64,000 nt of DNA from Desarmillaria ectypa (Eukaryota > Basidiomycota > Agaricomycetes > Agaricales > Physalacriaceae), in NCBI GenBank assembly GCA_030407005.1, contig JAUDYN010000001.1, positions 496,001 through 560,000 of the forward strand, written 5' to 3'. A program made the position numbers and the translations under genes. Shown piece by piece: positions 45,066-56,331 of this stretch; the stretch's first letter is position 1, and each line of letters starts with the position of its first letter. Below the pieces are notes generated by a model. That model did no database searches and was not told the DNA's origin. It was given only the letters and a program-made list of their open reading frames with translations.

Positions 45066-45096
45066 CAGTCTTCTCTTTGCAGGGGCGGGAGAAGAA

Positions 45097-46387
45097 ATGG
45101 AAGCAGAAGGAGCCCCGGCAGGAAACGCCACCGCAGGGGCGTCAAGAAATCCTGCCACGGCAGAAGAAACTCGGCAGCAGATGCGAACCGAGTTACAGGA
45201 AAAGGAGCGACGCATAGCAGAGATGCGTAGCTGAGCTCGACAAGGAGGACGCCGCCCGTACGACATTGGCGGACTATCTCCGAGTCCAAGAGCACGAAAA
45301 AGAGCCGGAGAGGGGAAGACCGCTGGGGCCGCCAAGAGGCTACCCAGGGTACAGGCCGGATCGATTCTTGATCCCAAGACCACCCCCCGGTCAGGGACCT
45401 CCTGACCCAATCCCGAACCCAGTCGGGAATGCTGCCACTGATGCCCCCTACCTGGGCATCAAGCCGACCCTTGTCAAGGTCCCCACCCCATTCAAAGGGG
45501 ACCATGATGATATTGAACGCTTCATAGGCGATTGCATCGCCTATTTTGAAGTATTCAGACACTATTTCCAGGTGCCATCGCACCTGGTACTATTCGCGAC
45601 ATCCCACTTTGAGGGTGCCACCAAGGATTGGTGGGTCTACAAGAGACCCGAATACTGGGTAGGCAATGCCTTTGACGGCACCACCGCCCACTTCCAATAC
45701 CCCGACTGGGCCGACTTTGTCGACCTAGTCACACGACAATTCCGAGATCCGGCGATCGAGGAAATCCACGAGAAGCGCATGTTCGACTTGCGCATGGGAG
45801 CACAGCCCGCCTCCCACTACTTCCAAAAACTGGAAGAAGAAGCAAAGCTAGCGGGCCAGAGGAACGATGAGGCCGAATGCGGCACAATGGTGAAGGCAGT
45901 ATGGCTAAGAGTACCCAGCTCCTACACGACCTTCATATCAAATATGGGTGTGAGCATTCCGCGCTCATACCCGGAATGGAAGGAACGCATCCTCAGGATG
46001 TATGAAGAGCGACAGCGGAAATGGGTCTTTGACCAGACCACAAGTACGCCTCGGGACAGCCAGAAGCAGGGCCCACATCCCCAGCAACAACAACCCAGCG
46101 GCAAGAACACCGCTGGGGCGACAAGTCCCTCGGCTCCAAAGCCGAGTGCTGGGAGTGGAGGGGCCGGTCGCGATGTTGGAACCGGTAAGTGGACGACGTA
46201 TGGGGGGGCGGGGAAGCCCATGGACATAGACCGGCAAAGAGCCGAGGGGCACTGTTTCAGGTGCGACCAAAAGGGTCACCTGAGCAGGGATTGCCCTACG
46301 AGAAAAGAGAAGAATGTAGTGAGATACGTGGGGCCCACTGACGCAGTGGTGCCGAGCACCTCCAAGATTGAGGAGGTAAAAGAGTAG
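45097..46387 (+). pseudogene. Gag polyprotein of element A (one frameshift, otherwise open)
   Basis: Starts MEAEGAPAGNATAG at 45097. A one-base insertion near 45230 shifts the frame after IAEMR; from there it is open to 46387. Core motifs are PPRGYPGYRPDRFLIPR, HFEGATKDWWVYKRP, the PASHYFQKLEEEAKL segment and a C-terminal zinc knuckle CFRCDQKGHLSRDC. It would form the virus-like particle and package element RNA. The stop (TAG) is 45 bp before the first ATG of pol, which is in another frame. Confidence 0.88.
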
Positions 46388-46431
46388 AGCGTCAAGGGTT
46401 TGATTCCCCTTGCACACCCAAGTCTCAAGGT

Positions 46432-49400
46432 GTGTCCTCAGCTTCTGCGGGTTGGACTAATTACTATGAAAACAGAAAATTATCTACAAAAAATATATCT
46501 ATGACTTCACCGAAGCTGAAGACAAAGAAAGAATCATCAAAGACAAACAGGTATGTCATACTGCTAGAAGACGCTGACACTAGTATCTGTAGTGACAAAT
46601 CCCGAACCTCTGACGAACTGGAGCGGGACTTGCCAAGTGGTGTTGGCGCTGCAACAAAGTCCAACGAGCAGTGCTCACCGGATACGCTGCTGAGTGCACA
46701 GCGACGAGCAGGGACCAGTAGGCGGGACTCCTTTGGGCCTCCCAGAAGTCTGACCATCCCAGTACCCGCTTCGAGCAGTGGGGCAAGCTCACCAGTTCCG
46801 CCAGGGTCGGTGGAGGACCAAGACAGTGCCTCTAACCAAGGCCAGGCTCTACCCGGACGAACTGGTCCAGGGAGTGGAAAACTTGACGAAGCTGAGTACC
46901 AAACTGGGCCGGTAAGTTGCAGGGTTAACAACTGTGTGAAGGTCGCCTTAGGCACTAGCTGGGAGTCAATGACCAAGGAACTTCAAACTCCATTGCGAGT
47001 GGTGCCAGCCGAGGAAAAGGGACAGGATCCCGCTAGCACCCAGGCAGTAAAAAGGGGGCATTTCAGCAGAACTACCATCGTTGAAGTACCCGACGAAGAA
47101 GATGATACAGCGTTCAGGATGTGGCAAGACAGCCAATCCAAAGCCAGTACCCCGATATGCAGAACACCAGAAAAACAGGACCTTGACCTTCCAAATGTAT
47201 GGGGAAGTGTTGAACCCGATACCTATCTTAACAAGGGGGTATCAATCGCTTCTGAATGTACGGGGAAGCAGGAAGGATTTCAATGGTTCAAACCATTCGG
47301 GATTGACTGGACGATGCGCGCCATACGCGACTCCAAAAACTTGGCAAATGCCAAAGCGGTTCTCTCCATCTGGGTACACCCCAAACGACTTGAAGAGATC
47401 GACGATGAGCTTATTTGAAGCTTACAAATGGGAGAGAGCATTGCCCGGGAACGGCTCTACGAATTACACGAACCCATTCGCTATATTCGCGGTACCAGGA
47501 GTTCCGGTCGGGACTTCTTGATAGACATCCAACTTTCCCCATGTACCGGGAAAAGGGTATTGACAACCCGAGCATTGTTGGATAGTGGTTGCACAGGCAG
47601 CTCTATCAACCGAACATACGTCCAACAACATCATTTGGACACCAGGAAGGCCGCAGCCCCTATACCGGTCTATAATGCCGATGGAATGCACAATAAGGCA
47701 GGGGACGTCACCGAATTCGTAGAACTACGAATGACAATTGGAGGACACAGTGAGCGCATTGACCTCGCAGTCACAGACTTAGGTTCCAAAACCATATACT
47801 TGGGACACGACTGGCTTAAATGCCACAACCCTTTTGTCAACTGGAAGGTGGGGACCTTGACATTCGGATGATGTCACTGTGTTCAGAACTACTTCACCCT
47901 GCCAGACACGGATGAAGAAGACCGATGGGACGAAGAACTTGAGGAAGGAGAAAGTATTCTTGCCATCAATATGCAAGAGGAAATCATCCTTCGTGCCGTC
48001 CATCATGCAAATGAGTTAGCAGCTGCAGCTAACGCTGAAAAACCAAAGCAGATGTTTGAGGAGCTCGTGCCTCCTCAGTATCAAAGCTTTAGAGATTTAT
48101 TCTCTAAAGAAAGCTTTGACGAGTTACCAGAACGAAGACCCTGGGACCATGCTATTGAGCTAATCCCTAACGCAAAATCCACCTTAGATTGCAAGGTGTA
48201 CCCACTCAATCGCAATGAGCAGGAACAATTGGACAAGTTCTTAGACGAGAACTTAGACTCAGGATGCATCCATCCCTCAAAATCCCCATTCGCTTCTCCC
48301 TTCTTCTTCATCAAGAAAAAGGATGGCTCTCTACGACCAGTTCAGAATTATCGAAAACTGAATGAAATGACGATCAAAAATCATTATCCCCTTCCGCTCA
48401 TCTCCGAGCTAATCGACAAATTACGAGGAGCCAAATACTTCTCCAAGTTGGACGTACGATGGGGTTACAACAATGTCCGTATTCGAGATGGAGACAAAGA
48501 GAAAGCCACGTTCAGAACTAACCGAGGGCTCTTTGAACCCATGGTAATGTTCTTTGGACTCACAAATTCACCAGCCACATTCCAGTGGATGATGAACGAC
48601 ATATTCAAGGATTTGATCGCTGGAGGAAAAGTCACCATTTACCTCGACGACATACTCATTTTCACAAAATCCTTGACAGAACACCGGAACATAGTATGAC
48701 AAGTACTCCAACGACTTCGAGAAAACAAATTATTCCTCAAAGCCGAGAAATGTGAGTTTGAGGTGCTCGAGACTGAATACCTTGGGGTTATCATCAGCGA
48801 AGATGCCATTCGCATGGACCCAGTCAAGATAGCAGGAATAGCGAAATGGCCAACCCCAATGAAAAAGAAGGAACTACAATCCTTCCTAGGGTTCACAGAC
48901 TTCTATCGAAAGTTCATCAAAGACTATTCCAAGATAGTCCGTCCCCTCACCCAGCTGACCGGAAAAGTAGACTGGACCTGGGGATCAGAACAAGAACAGG
49001 CGTTTGATCAGATCAAGAAGCTGATGACAACAAACGTAGTTCTAACAATTCCTTCGGACGATGGAAAGTTCCGAGTAGAAGCAGATGCGAGTGACAGAGC
49101 CATTGGCGCTGTACTCAGCCAAGAAAAAGAAGGCAAATGGAGACCCATCACTTTCATGTCCAAGGCGCTCACCGCTACCGAGCGCAACTATGAGATCTAT
49201 GACAAAGAGCTGTTAGCCATCATGTTAGCACTAGAGGAATGGCGTCATTATCTCATGGGCGCCAAAGAAACCATCGAGATCTCGACTGACCACCAGAATC
49301 TCCAGTACTTCCGAAAACCCCAGAAGTTGAATCGCTGACAAGCACGATGGGTCACCGAACTAGCGGAATACCACTTTATCCTTCAACATAAAGCTGGAAC

Positions 49401-51201
49401 TGCTAATCAGAAGGCTGATCTTCTCAGCAGAAGAGATGATCATGATCAGGGAAAAGAAGACAACAAAGACGTTGTCGTTCTATCCCCGGAACACTTCCGC
49501 GCCTTGATAATACCAACCATGGAAGAAAGAATCATGCGTATAAGAGACGCAACAAAGCAGAAGGACCAGTGGGACCAGGGGATCGAAAAATCCCTCAACC
49601 ACGAAAGGGGAATCACACAGGAAAACAAAATCCTGTGGTACGACGGACGAGTCTATGTCCCCAACGACTCGATGCTACGTGGAGAGATCATGGCACAATT
49701 CCATGATCATATCACCGCTGGACACCCCGGAATCGCCAAAACCAAAGAACTCATACTTCGTGAGTATTGGTGGCCGAAGATGAAGAAAGATGTGGAATCT
49801 TACATCAAGGGATGTGAGACCTGTCAAAGGATGAAGAGCGATACGCAGGCCAAGGCGGCTCCTCTTCATTCCAATGCAATTCCCGATATGCCATGGACGC
49901 ATATCTCAGTGGATATGGTCACTGGACTCCCTGAGTCAGATGGATTCAACGCTTTACTGGTCATTGTAGATCGTTTCTCCAAGAACATCCTCTTAATTCC
50001 ATGCAACGAGGAGTTATCAGCAGAAGGATGGGCTTTAATCCTTCACAACCAAGTATATGTGAAGCATGGAATGCTGCAAGTAGTCATCTCTGACAGAGAA
50101 CCCCAATTCATCTCAGCATTCATGAAAGAACTTTACTGAATGCTAAACATCACCCAGAATGCATCTACGGCATATCACCCACAGACAGATGGACAGACAG
50201 AGAGAGTCAACCAGGAGGTTGAAAAATACCTCCGGATCTTTGTCAACCACCGACAGACTGACTGGGTAGCATGGCTACCCCTTGCCGAATTCGCCCACAA
50301 TAACCGAGTCCACTCGGCCACGGGCAAAAGTCCTTTCATGGCCTTATACGGACGAAACCCTCAACTCATTCCTGAGTCCATACAGAAAACCGGTTTTGCA
50401 AACCCTACAGCCGTTGACTTCACGGAAACTATGGCCAAAGTCCATAAAGAGGTCCATGAAGCACTGGAGAAAGCCGCAGCACAAATGAAGGCGCAATATG
50501 ACAAGAAAAAGCAGATTCAAAGAGAATACCGGATTGGAGATAAGGTATGGCTGGACACCGCCAACCTCCATCTTTCTCGACCAAAGAAAAAACTCAATGA
50601 CAAACGAATGGGACCGTTCGAGATCATCTAAAAATCAGGAGCGACAGCCTACAAGCTAAAGCTACCGCCTCATTGGAAAATCCATCCTCAGTTTAATGAG
50701 AAGCTGCTAACTCCATACGTCGCACCTTCATTCGTAAACCAAGAACAACCGCCGCCTCCTTCTCCAGACCTCGTCGACGGTCAAGAAGAGTACGAAATCG
50801 AAGAAGTCTTGGACTTGTGCACCAGAAAGGTACGGTCCAAGCGAGGACAACCATCTAGGGAAGTCACAGACTACCTAGTTAAATGGAAGGGATGGACTCG
50901 TGAACACAATTCATGGGTCCAAGAGAACGAAATGAAGAATGCCTCGGAAGCAATCCAAGAGTATCAGGCCAGCGTAAACTGCGCCATATACACTCCAAAA
51001 ATCGCAACCAGGAAAATAGTGGTCAAAATACTGGACCACGAATATTTGGAACATGGCGATGTAGCTTATCTCACCAAAAGAACAGATGGACGCGTCAAGT
51101 GGATTATCAATCCAGACGAAGAAATATGGAAAAAATTGATTGATCAGTACTGGATCAGTCAAATTGCAACAGAACATGACACCCCTTTGGAAGAGCCTTA
51201 G
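46432..51201 (+). pseudogene. Pol polyprotein of element A, one frame with six stops
   Basis: A single reading frame of about 1,590 codons without frameshift. Domains: a spacer of about 320 residues; protease with LLDSGCTGSS (about 47570); RT from the PRPVQNYRKLNE-type block to YLDDILIF (48640); RNase H EADASDRAIGAVLSQ (49080) with YEIYDKELLAIMLALEEW; integrase zinc finger (HPGIAKTKELILREYWW, CETCQRMK); a DDE core with VDMVTGLPES, ISDREPQF and HPQTDGQTERVNQE; the GPFEII motif; and a chromodomain with DYLVKWKGWTREHNSWV (50870-50930). Catalytic residues are all present. The stops are TGA at 47416, 47869, 48697, 49336 and 50137, and TAA at 50629. Confidence 0.92.
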
Positions 51202-51218
51202 CAGTCAGGACGACTGCT
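51200..51218 (+). promoter_or_regulatory. Conserved hairpin overlapping the end of pol
   Basis: AGCAGTC-AGGAC-GACTGCT, a perfect 7-bp stem that begins within the pol stop codon. Equivalents at 3373-3391, 4806-4824, 37260-37278 (minus) and 55897-55915 keep pairing despite changed bases in most copies. Confidence 0.6.
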
Positions 51219-51220
51219 TT

Positions 51221-51233
51221 AACAAGGGGGTAA
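51221..51233 (+). promoter_or_regulatory. Polypurine tract of element A
   Basis: AACAAGGGGGTAA directly before the 3' LTR, the primer site for plus-strand DNA synthesis. It is conserved in elements B and C. Confidence 0.7.
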
Positions 51234-51656
51234 TGTTACGATTTTTCCATTATCTTATCTTATCTGAGTCATATCCATGACTCATCCATCTAATCTAGCC
51301 CAGAAACCGACTCGTATCCAGCTATTCGCCGAATACCACCCTCATTCTCACCGTCTGTCACCCCAGATGACTACCATTGGTTCTATGATCCTCCTGGATC
51401 GTCCTCTTTCAACACCGTTTGTGCATGGACTGTAGCGTTTCATCTAAATATAACGCCGTAGAAATACTATATAAACAGAGTACATTAGACCATTGTACTC
51501 TATCTCTTGTTTTAATTAACACTATAAACCCCTTACTCGCACTACACTAAAGACTATTAGCATAGTTCTCTCAATTGGGTGATCGTTCGAACGCGTAACG
51601 GCCCAGAGAGGATCAGCTGATGGTCCCAAGTCACGTGCCCAAGTCGGTGCATAACA
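51234..51656 (+). repeat. 3' LTR of element A (423 bp)
   Basis: TGTTACGATTTTTCC to GGTGCATAACA, followed by the CAGTT duplication. Confidence 0.95.
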
Positions 51657-51661
51657 CAGTT

Positions 51662-54600
51662 GAGCTGCCAGTACCTGCAGAATAAATGCCAACTTTGCCA
51701 TTTGACATCCCCAGAGATCAGAGTGCAACTGCCTATTGCCCATCACTGGTAGCACTCACAACAGCCACAGGACATGAATCCACTAGTGCCCAGATGGTAA
51801 AGAGGGGGCACCCCAGTAGAAACATCACCATCATTGAAGTATCTGACAAAGAAGATGACATGGCATTCTAAATCTGAAAAGCCAAACAAACCTATACTCC
51901 AAAACCCAAATCACTCCCTAACAAGGGGGTGCCAATTCCTGAACCCCTGACAATTTCAAAATCATCAGATCACATGTGGTATAGACCATTCAGAGTCAAT
52001 TGGACTCTACATGCCATTTGTATGGCAAAGAACTTGGCTGTTGCCAAAGCCATTCTCTCCATTTGGATTCATCCCAAACAACTTGAAGAACTCACTGAAG
52101 AACTCATTCAGAGTCTACAGACTGAAGAGAGCCTAGCCCATGAAAAGCTCTATGAACTTCACAAACCAATTTGATATATCCAAGGTACCAAAAATTCCAG
52201 ATGGGATTTCTTGGTGGATATCCAATTGGCTCCCTGTACTGGGAAACAGATGTTAACAATCAGGGCATTGTTAGACAGTGGCTGCACAGGCAGCTCAATT
52301 AACTGAAGCTATGTCCAACAACACCAGTTGGACACCTGAAAGGCTGTCATCCTCATTCCTGTCTACAATGGTGATGGAACACATAATAAGGCTGGTGACA
52401 TAACTGAATTTGTGGAAATCTGGATGACCATTGGAGACCACACCAAATGAATTGACCTGGCATTCACTGACCTAGGCTCCAAAACATTGTACCTGGGGCA
52501 TGACTAGCTTAAATGCTATAACCTGTTGATCAATTGGAAAATAGGTTGAATGACTTTCAGATGCTGTTCTTGCATAAAAAGTCTATTCTCTCTTTCTGAC
52601 TCCAATGATGAAGATCGATGGGATGAAGAACTGGAAGAAGGCAAAAGTATTCTTGCAATCAATATGCAAGAAGAGATCCTTCTGTGAGTGGTACATCATG
52701 CTAACAACCTAGCAGCAGCAGCGAATGCAGAAAAGCCAAAGAAAACATTTGAGGAACTAGTACCTCCTCAATACCAGAGCTTTAGAGATTTATTCTCAAA
52801 AGAAAGCTTTGATGAACTTCCAGAATGGAAAGCTTGGGATCATGCTATTGAGCTAATCTCCAATGCTAAATCCACATTAGACTGCAAAGTCTATCTGCTC
52901 AATTGCAATGAGCAAGAACAGTTGGACAAGTTCCTTGATGAAAATCTAGACTCCAGATGCATTCATCCCTCAAAATCCCCATTTGCTTCACCTTTCTTCT
53001 TTGTCAAAAAAAAAGATGGATCCCTACATCCTGTTCAGGATTATTGAAAACTGAATGAAATGACCATCAAAAACTATTATCCTCTTCCACTAATTTCTAA
53101 ACTCATCAACAAACTACGAGAGGCCAAATACTTCTCCAAGCTGGATGTTAGATGAGGATACAACAACATATGCATTTGAGATGGAGACGAAGAAAAAGCT
53201 GCATTCAAGACCAATCGAGGTCTCTTCAAACCAACTGTAATGTTCTTCAGCCTCACAAATTCACTAGCCACATTCTAGTGGATGATGAATGGTATATTCA
53301 AAGTCCTTATTGCAGGAGGAAAAGTCACCATATACCTCAATGATATCCTCATTTTCACCAAATCCCTTTCTAAACACTGAACCATCATACAACAGGTCCT
53401 CCAATGACTATGAGAGAATAAGTTGTTCTTAAAAGCAGAAAAGTGTGAATTTGAAGTACTCAAGACTGAGTACTTAGGAGTAATCATCAGCAAAGATGCT
53501 ATCTGCATGGATCCCATCAAAGTCACTGGAATTGCAGAATGGCCAACCCCTACAAGGAAAAAGAAACTTCAATCCTTTTTAGGGTTCACCAACTTTTATA
53601 GAAAGTTCATTCATGACTACTCCAAAATAGTCTGACCCCTAACACAGTTAACTGGAAAAGTCGACTGGACCTGGAGATCTGAACAGGAACAAGTGTTCAT
53701 TCAGCTTAAAAAGCTGATGACTACCAATATTGTCCTAATGATTTTCTCAGATGAGGGAAAATTCCAGATAGAAGCAGACTTGAGTGACAGAGCCATTGGT
53801 GCTATTTTATCTCAAGAACAGAATGGCAAATGGAGACTCATTGCATTTATGTCCAAAGCCTTGACCATGACTGAACAGAACTACAAAATGTATGACAAGG
53901 AGTTACTAGCCATCATGCTAGCCCTAGAAGAATGGTGACACTATTTGATGGGCACCAAAGAAGAAATAGAGATCTGGACAGACCACCAGAATCTCCAGTA
54001 TTTCCACAAACCACAGAAGTTGAACTGTTGACAAGCTCAATGGGTCACCAAATTAGCAGAATACTATTTCATTCTTCAGCACAAGGCCAGAATGGTAAAC
54101 AAGAAAGCTGACTTGCTCAGTCAATATAATGATTATGACCAGGGAAAAGAAGACAATAAGGACATAGTTGTGCTTTCCCCAGAACACTTCCAGGCACTCA
54201 TGTTGCCCACCTATGATGAACAAATCATGTGTATAAGAGATGCAACCCAACAAAAGAAATATTGGGACCAAGGGGTTGAAAAATCCCTTAACCATGAGAA
54301 AGGAATTATGCAGAAAGACAAGATGCTGTGGTACGATGGACACATCTATATTCCCAAAGACAAAATACTATGAGGGAACATCATTGCCCAACATCATGAC
54401 CATATCACAGCAGGACATCCTAGTATTGCAAAAACCAGGAAACTAATATTATGAGAATATTGGTGGCTCAAAATAAAGAAGGATATAGAAATCTACATCA
54501 AGGGATGTGAAACATGTCAAAGAACAAAGAGTGACACTCATGCCAAAGCTGCTCCACTCCATCCAAATGCTATTCCAGAAATTTCCTGGACTCACATTTC

Positions 54601-55898
54601 AGTAGACATAGTAACTGGTCTACCAGAATCTGATAGTTATGATACATTACTTGTCATCATTGACCAATTCTCAATGAACATTTTACTAGTTCCTTGTCAT
54701 GAAGAACTATCAGCAAAAGGATGGGCCTGAATACTATGAGACCAGGTCTACACAAAACACAGGATGCCCCAAGTTGTAATCTCTGACTGAGGACCCTAAT
54801 TTGTGTCTTTATTCATGAAGGAACTCTATCAGATGCTAAACATCACTCAAAATGCATCCACGGTGTACCATCCACAGACTGATGGACAGACAGAATGAGT
54901 CAATCAAGAGATTGAGAAGTATTTATGAATCTTCATCAATCATAGACAAACTGATTGGGTGGAATAGTTACCACTTGTGGAACTTGCACATAACAACCAA
55001 GTGTATTTGGCAATAGGGAAAAGTCTGTTCATGGTCCTATATGGAAGAAATCCCTGACTCCTTCCCGACTTCATGTGAACAACTCAATTTGCAAATCCCT
55101 TGGCCATAGAATTTGCAGAAACTATGGCACAAGTTCATAGAGAGGTCCATGATGTGTTGGAAAAAGCAGCAGTACAAATAAAGGTGCAATTATGACAAAG
55201 GAAAACAGCCACCACAACAGTATCAAGTTGGTGATTGTGTATGGCTCAATATGATGAATCTTCATCTTCCATGACCAAAGAAAAAACTTGATAATAAACA
55301 AACGGATCCATTTAAAATTGTTGAAAAAGCAGGAGCAGTAGCATACAAATTGAAACTGCTGCCACATTGGAAGATACATCTCTGATTCAACAAAAAGTTG
55401 TTAACTCCATATGTTGCACCATCATTTTCAAACCAACAACAACCACCACCTTCTCCTCCAGACCTCATTGACAGATAGGAAGAATATGAAATTGAAGAAA
55501 TATTAGACTCTCACACTTGTCAAGTATGAGCAAAGAAAGGACAACCATTCAAGGTAGTCACTGACTACTTGGTCAAATGGAAAGGATGGACCAGGGAGCA
55601 TAATTCATGGGTTTGAGAAATAGAAATGACAAATGCCAAGGACATGATTCTGGAGTATGAAGCAAACATTAACCATGCTCTACACACCATCAAAATCATA
55701 ACTAAGGATAAAACTGTAACTCAAATACTTAATCATGAATATTCTGACCATAGAGATGTTGCTTATCTAGCCCAATGAAGGGATGGATTTCAAAAATGGA
55801 TCATTAACCTGGACAAAAACATGTGGAAACAACTGATTGATCAGTACTGGATCAATCAAGCAGAATTGCAATTCAAAACCTCTGATGAAGAAGTATAG
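51662..55898 (+). pseudogene. Pol of element C, remainder
   Basis: Continues from 43192 and aligns with the innermost element from spacer to chromodomain: protease LLDSGCTGSS (52270), RT with YLNDILIF in place of YLDD (53335), RNase H EADLSDRAIGAILSQE (53770), YKMYDKELLAIMLALEEW, integrase (54380-55320) and chromodomain YLVKWKGW (55575). Dozens of stops. The catalytic Asp to Asn change in the RT and the Asp-Ala to Asp-Leu change in RNase H are further damage. Confidence 0.88.
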
Positions 55899-55930
55899 CA
55901 GTCAGGATGACTGCTTTAACAAGGGGGTAA

Positions 55931-56326
55931 TGTTACAATTTTTCCATTATCTTATCATGATTATGTTGCAGCACTTATGCAACACTATTATATCTGCCAT
56001 AACACCACTATTCAGTCCAACCCAACCTCTCCCATTCCATGCATTTCCAATCCTCTCTATCTAGTTAGTCCATGGTCATCTGACTTCTAATATTTCACAC
56101 ATAGACACTCACATTTCACCTATTATTAGACCCTGAACTTTTGTATATAAAGTAGTGAGACTTTGTACTTAGTCTCTATCTTTCAACTAAACTTTAATCA
56201 TATACCTTCTACTATACACATCTAAAGACCAACTGTCCTCTTATTTATGGATGATTGTCCAAACACAAGACAGCCTAAAGAGTGATATAAGCATCCCAAG
56301 ATCACATGTTAGACAGGGTCCTAACA
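55931..56326 (+). repeat. 3' LTR of element C (396 bp)
   Basis: TGTTACAATTTTTCC to GGGTCCTAACA, preceded by the polypurine tract and followed by the ATTCA duplication. Confidence 0.92.
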
Positions 56327-56331
56327 ATTCA

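Larger units (their letters stand above)
43193..51656 (+). mobile_element. Full-length Ty3/Gypsy chromodomain retrotransposon (element A, youngest)
   Basis: 8,464 bp, LTR to LTR, flanked by the perfect duplication CAGTT (43188-43192 and 51657-51661). Structure: 423-bp LTR, leader ORF1 and ORF2, Gag, Pol (protease, RT, RNase H, integrase, chromodomain), hairpin, polypurine tract, 423-bp LTR. The chromodomain at the integrase C-terminus places it among the chromoviruses, whose integration is steered to marked chromatin. The LTRs differ at only seven positions, so it is the youngest element of the nest. Several stops and one frameshift make it non-autonomous as read. Confidence 0.95.
39352..56326 (+). 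mobile_element. Ty3/Gypsy element C, split by a nested insertion
   Basis: Plus-strand element with 396-bp LTRs, flanked by the perfect target duplication ATTCA (39347-39351 and 56327-56331). Without its own insertion it would be about 8.5 kb. It interrupts the RT gene of element B. Coding order is leader ORFs, gag, protease, RT/RNase H, integrase, chromodomain. All frames carry many stops. Confidence 0.92.
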
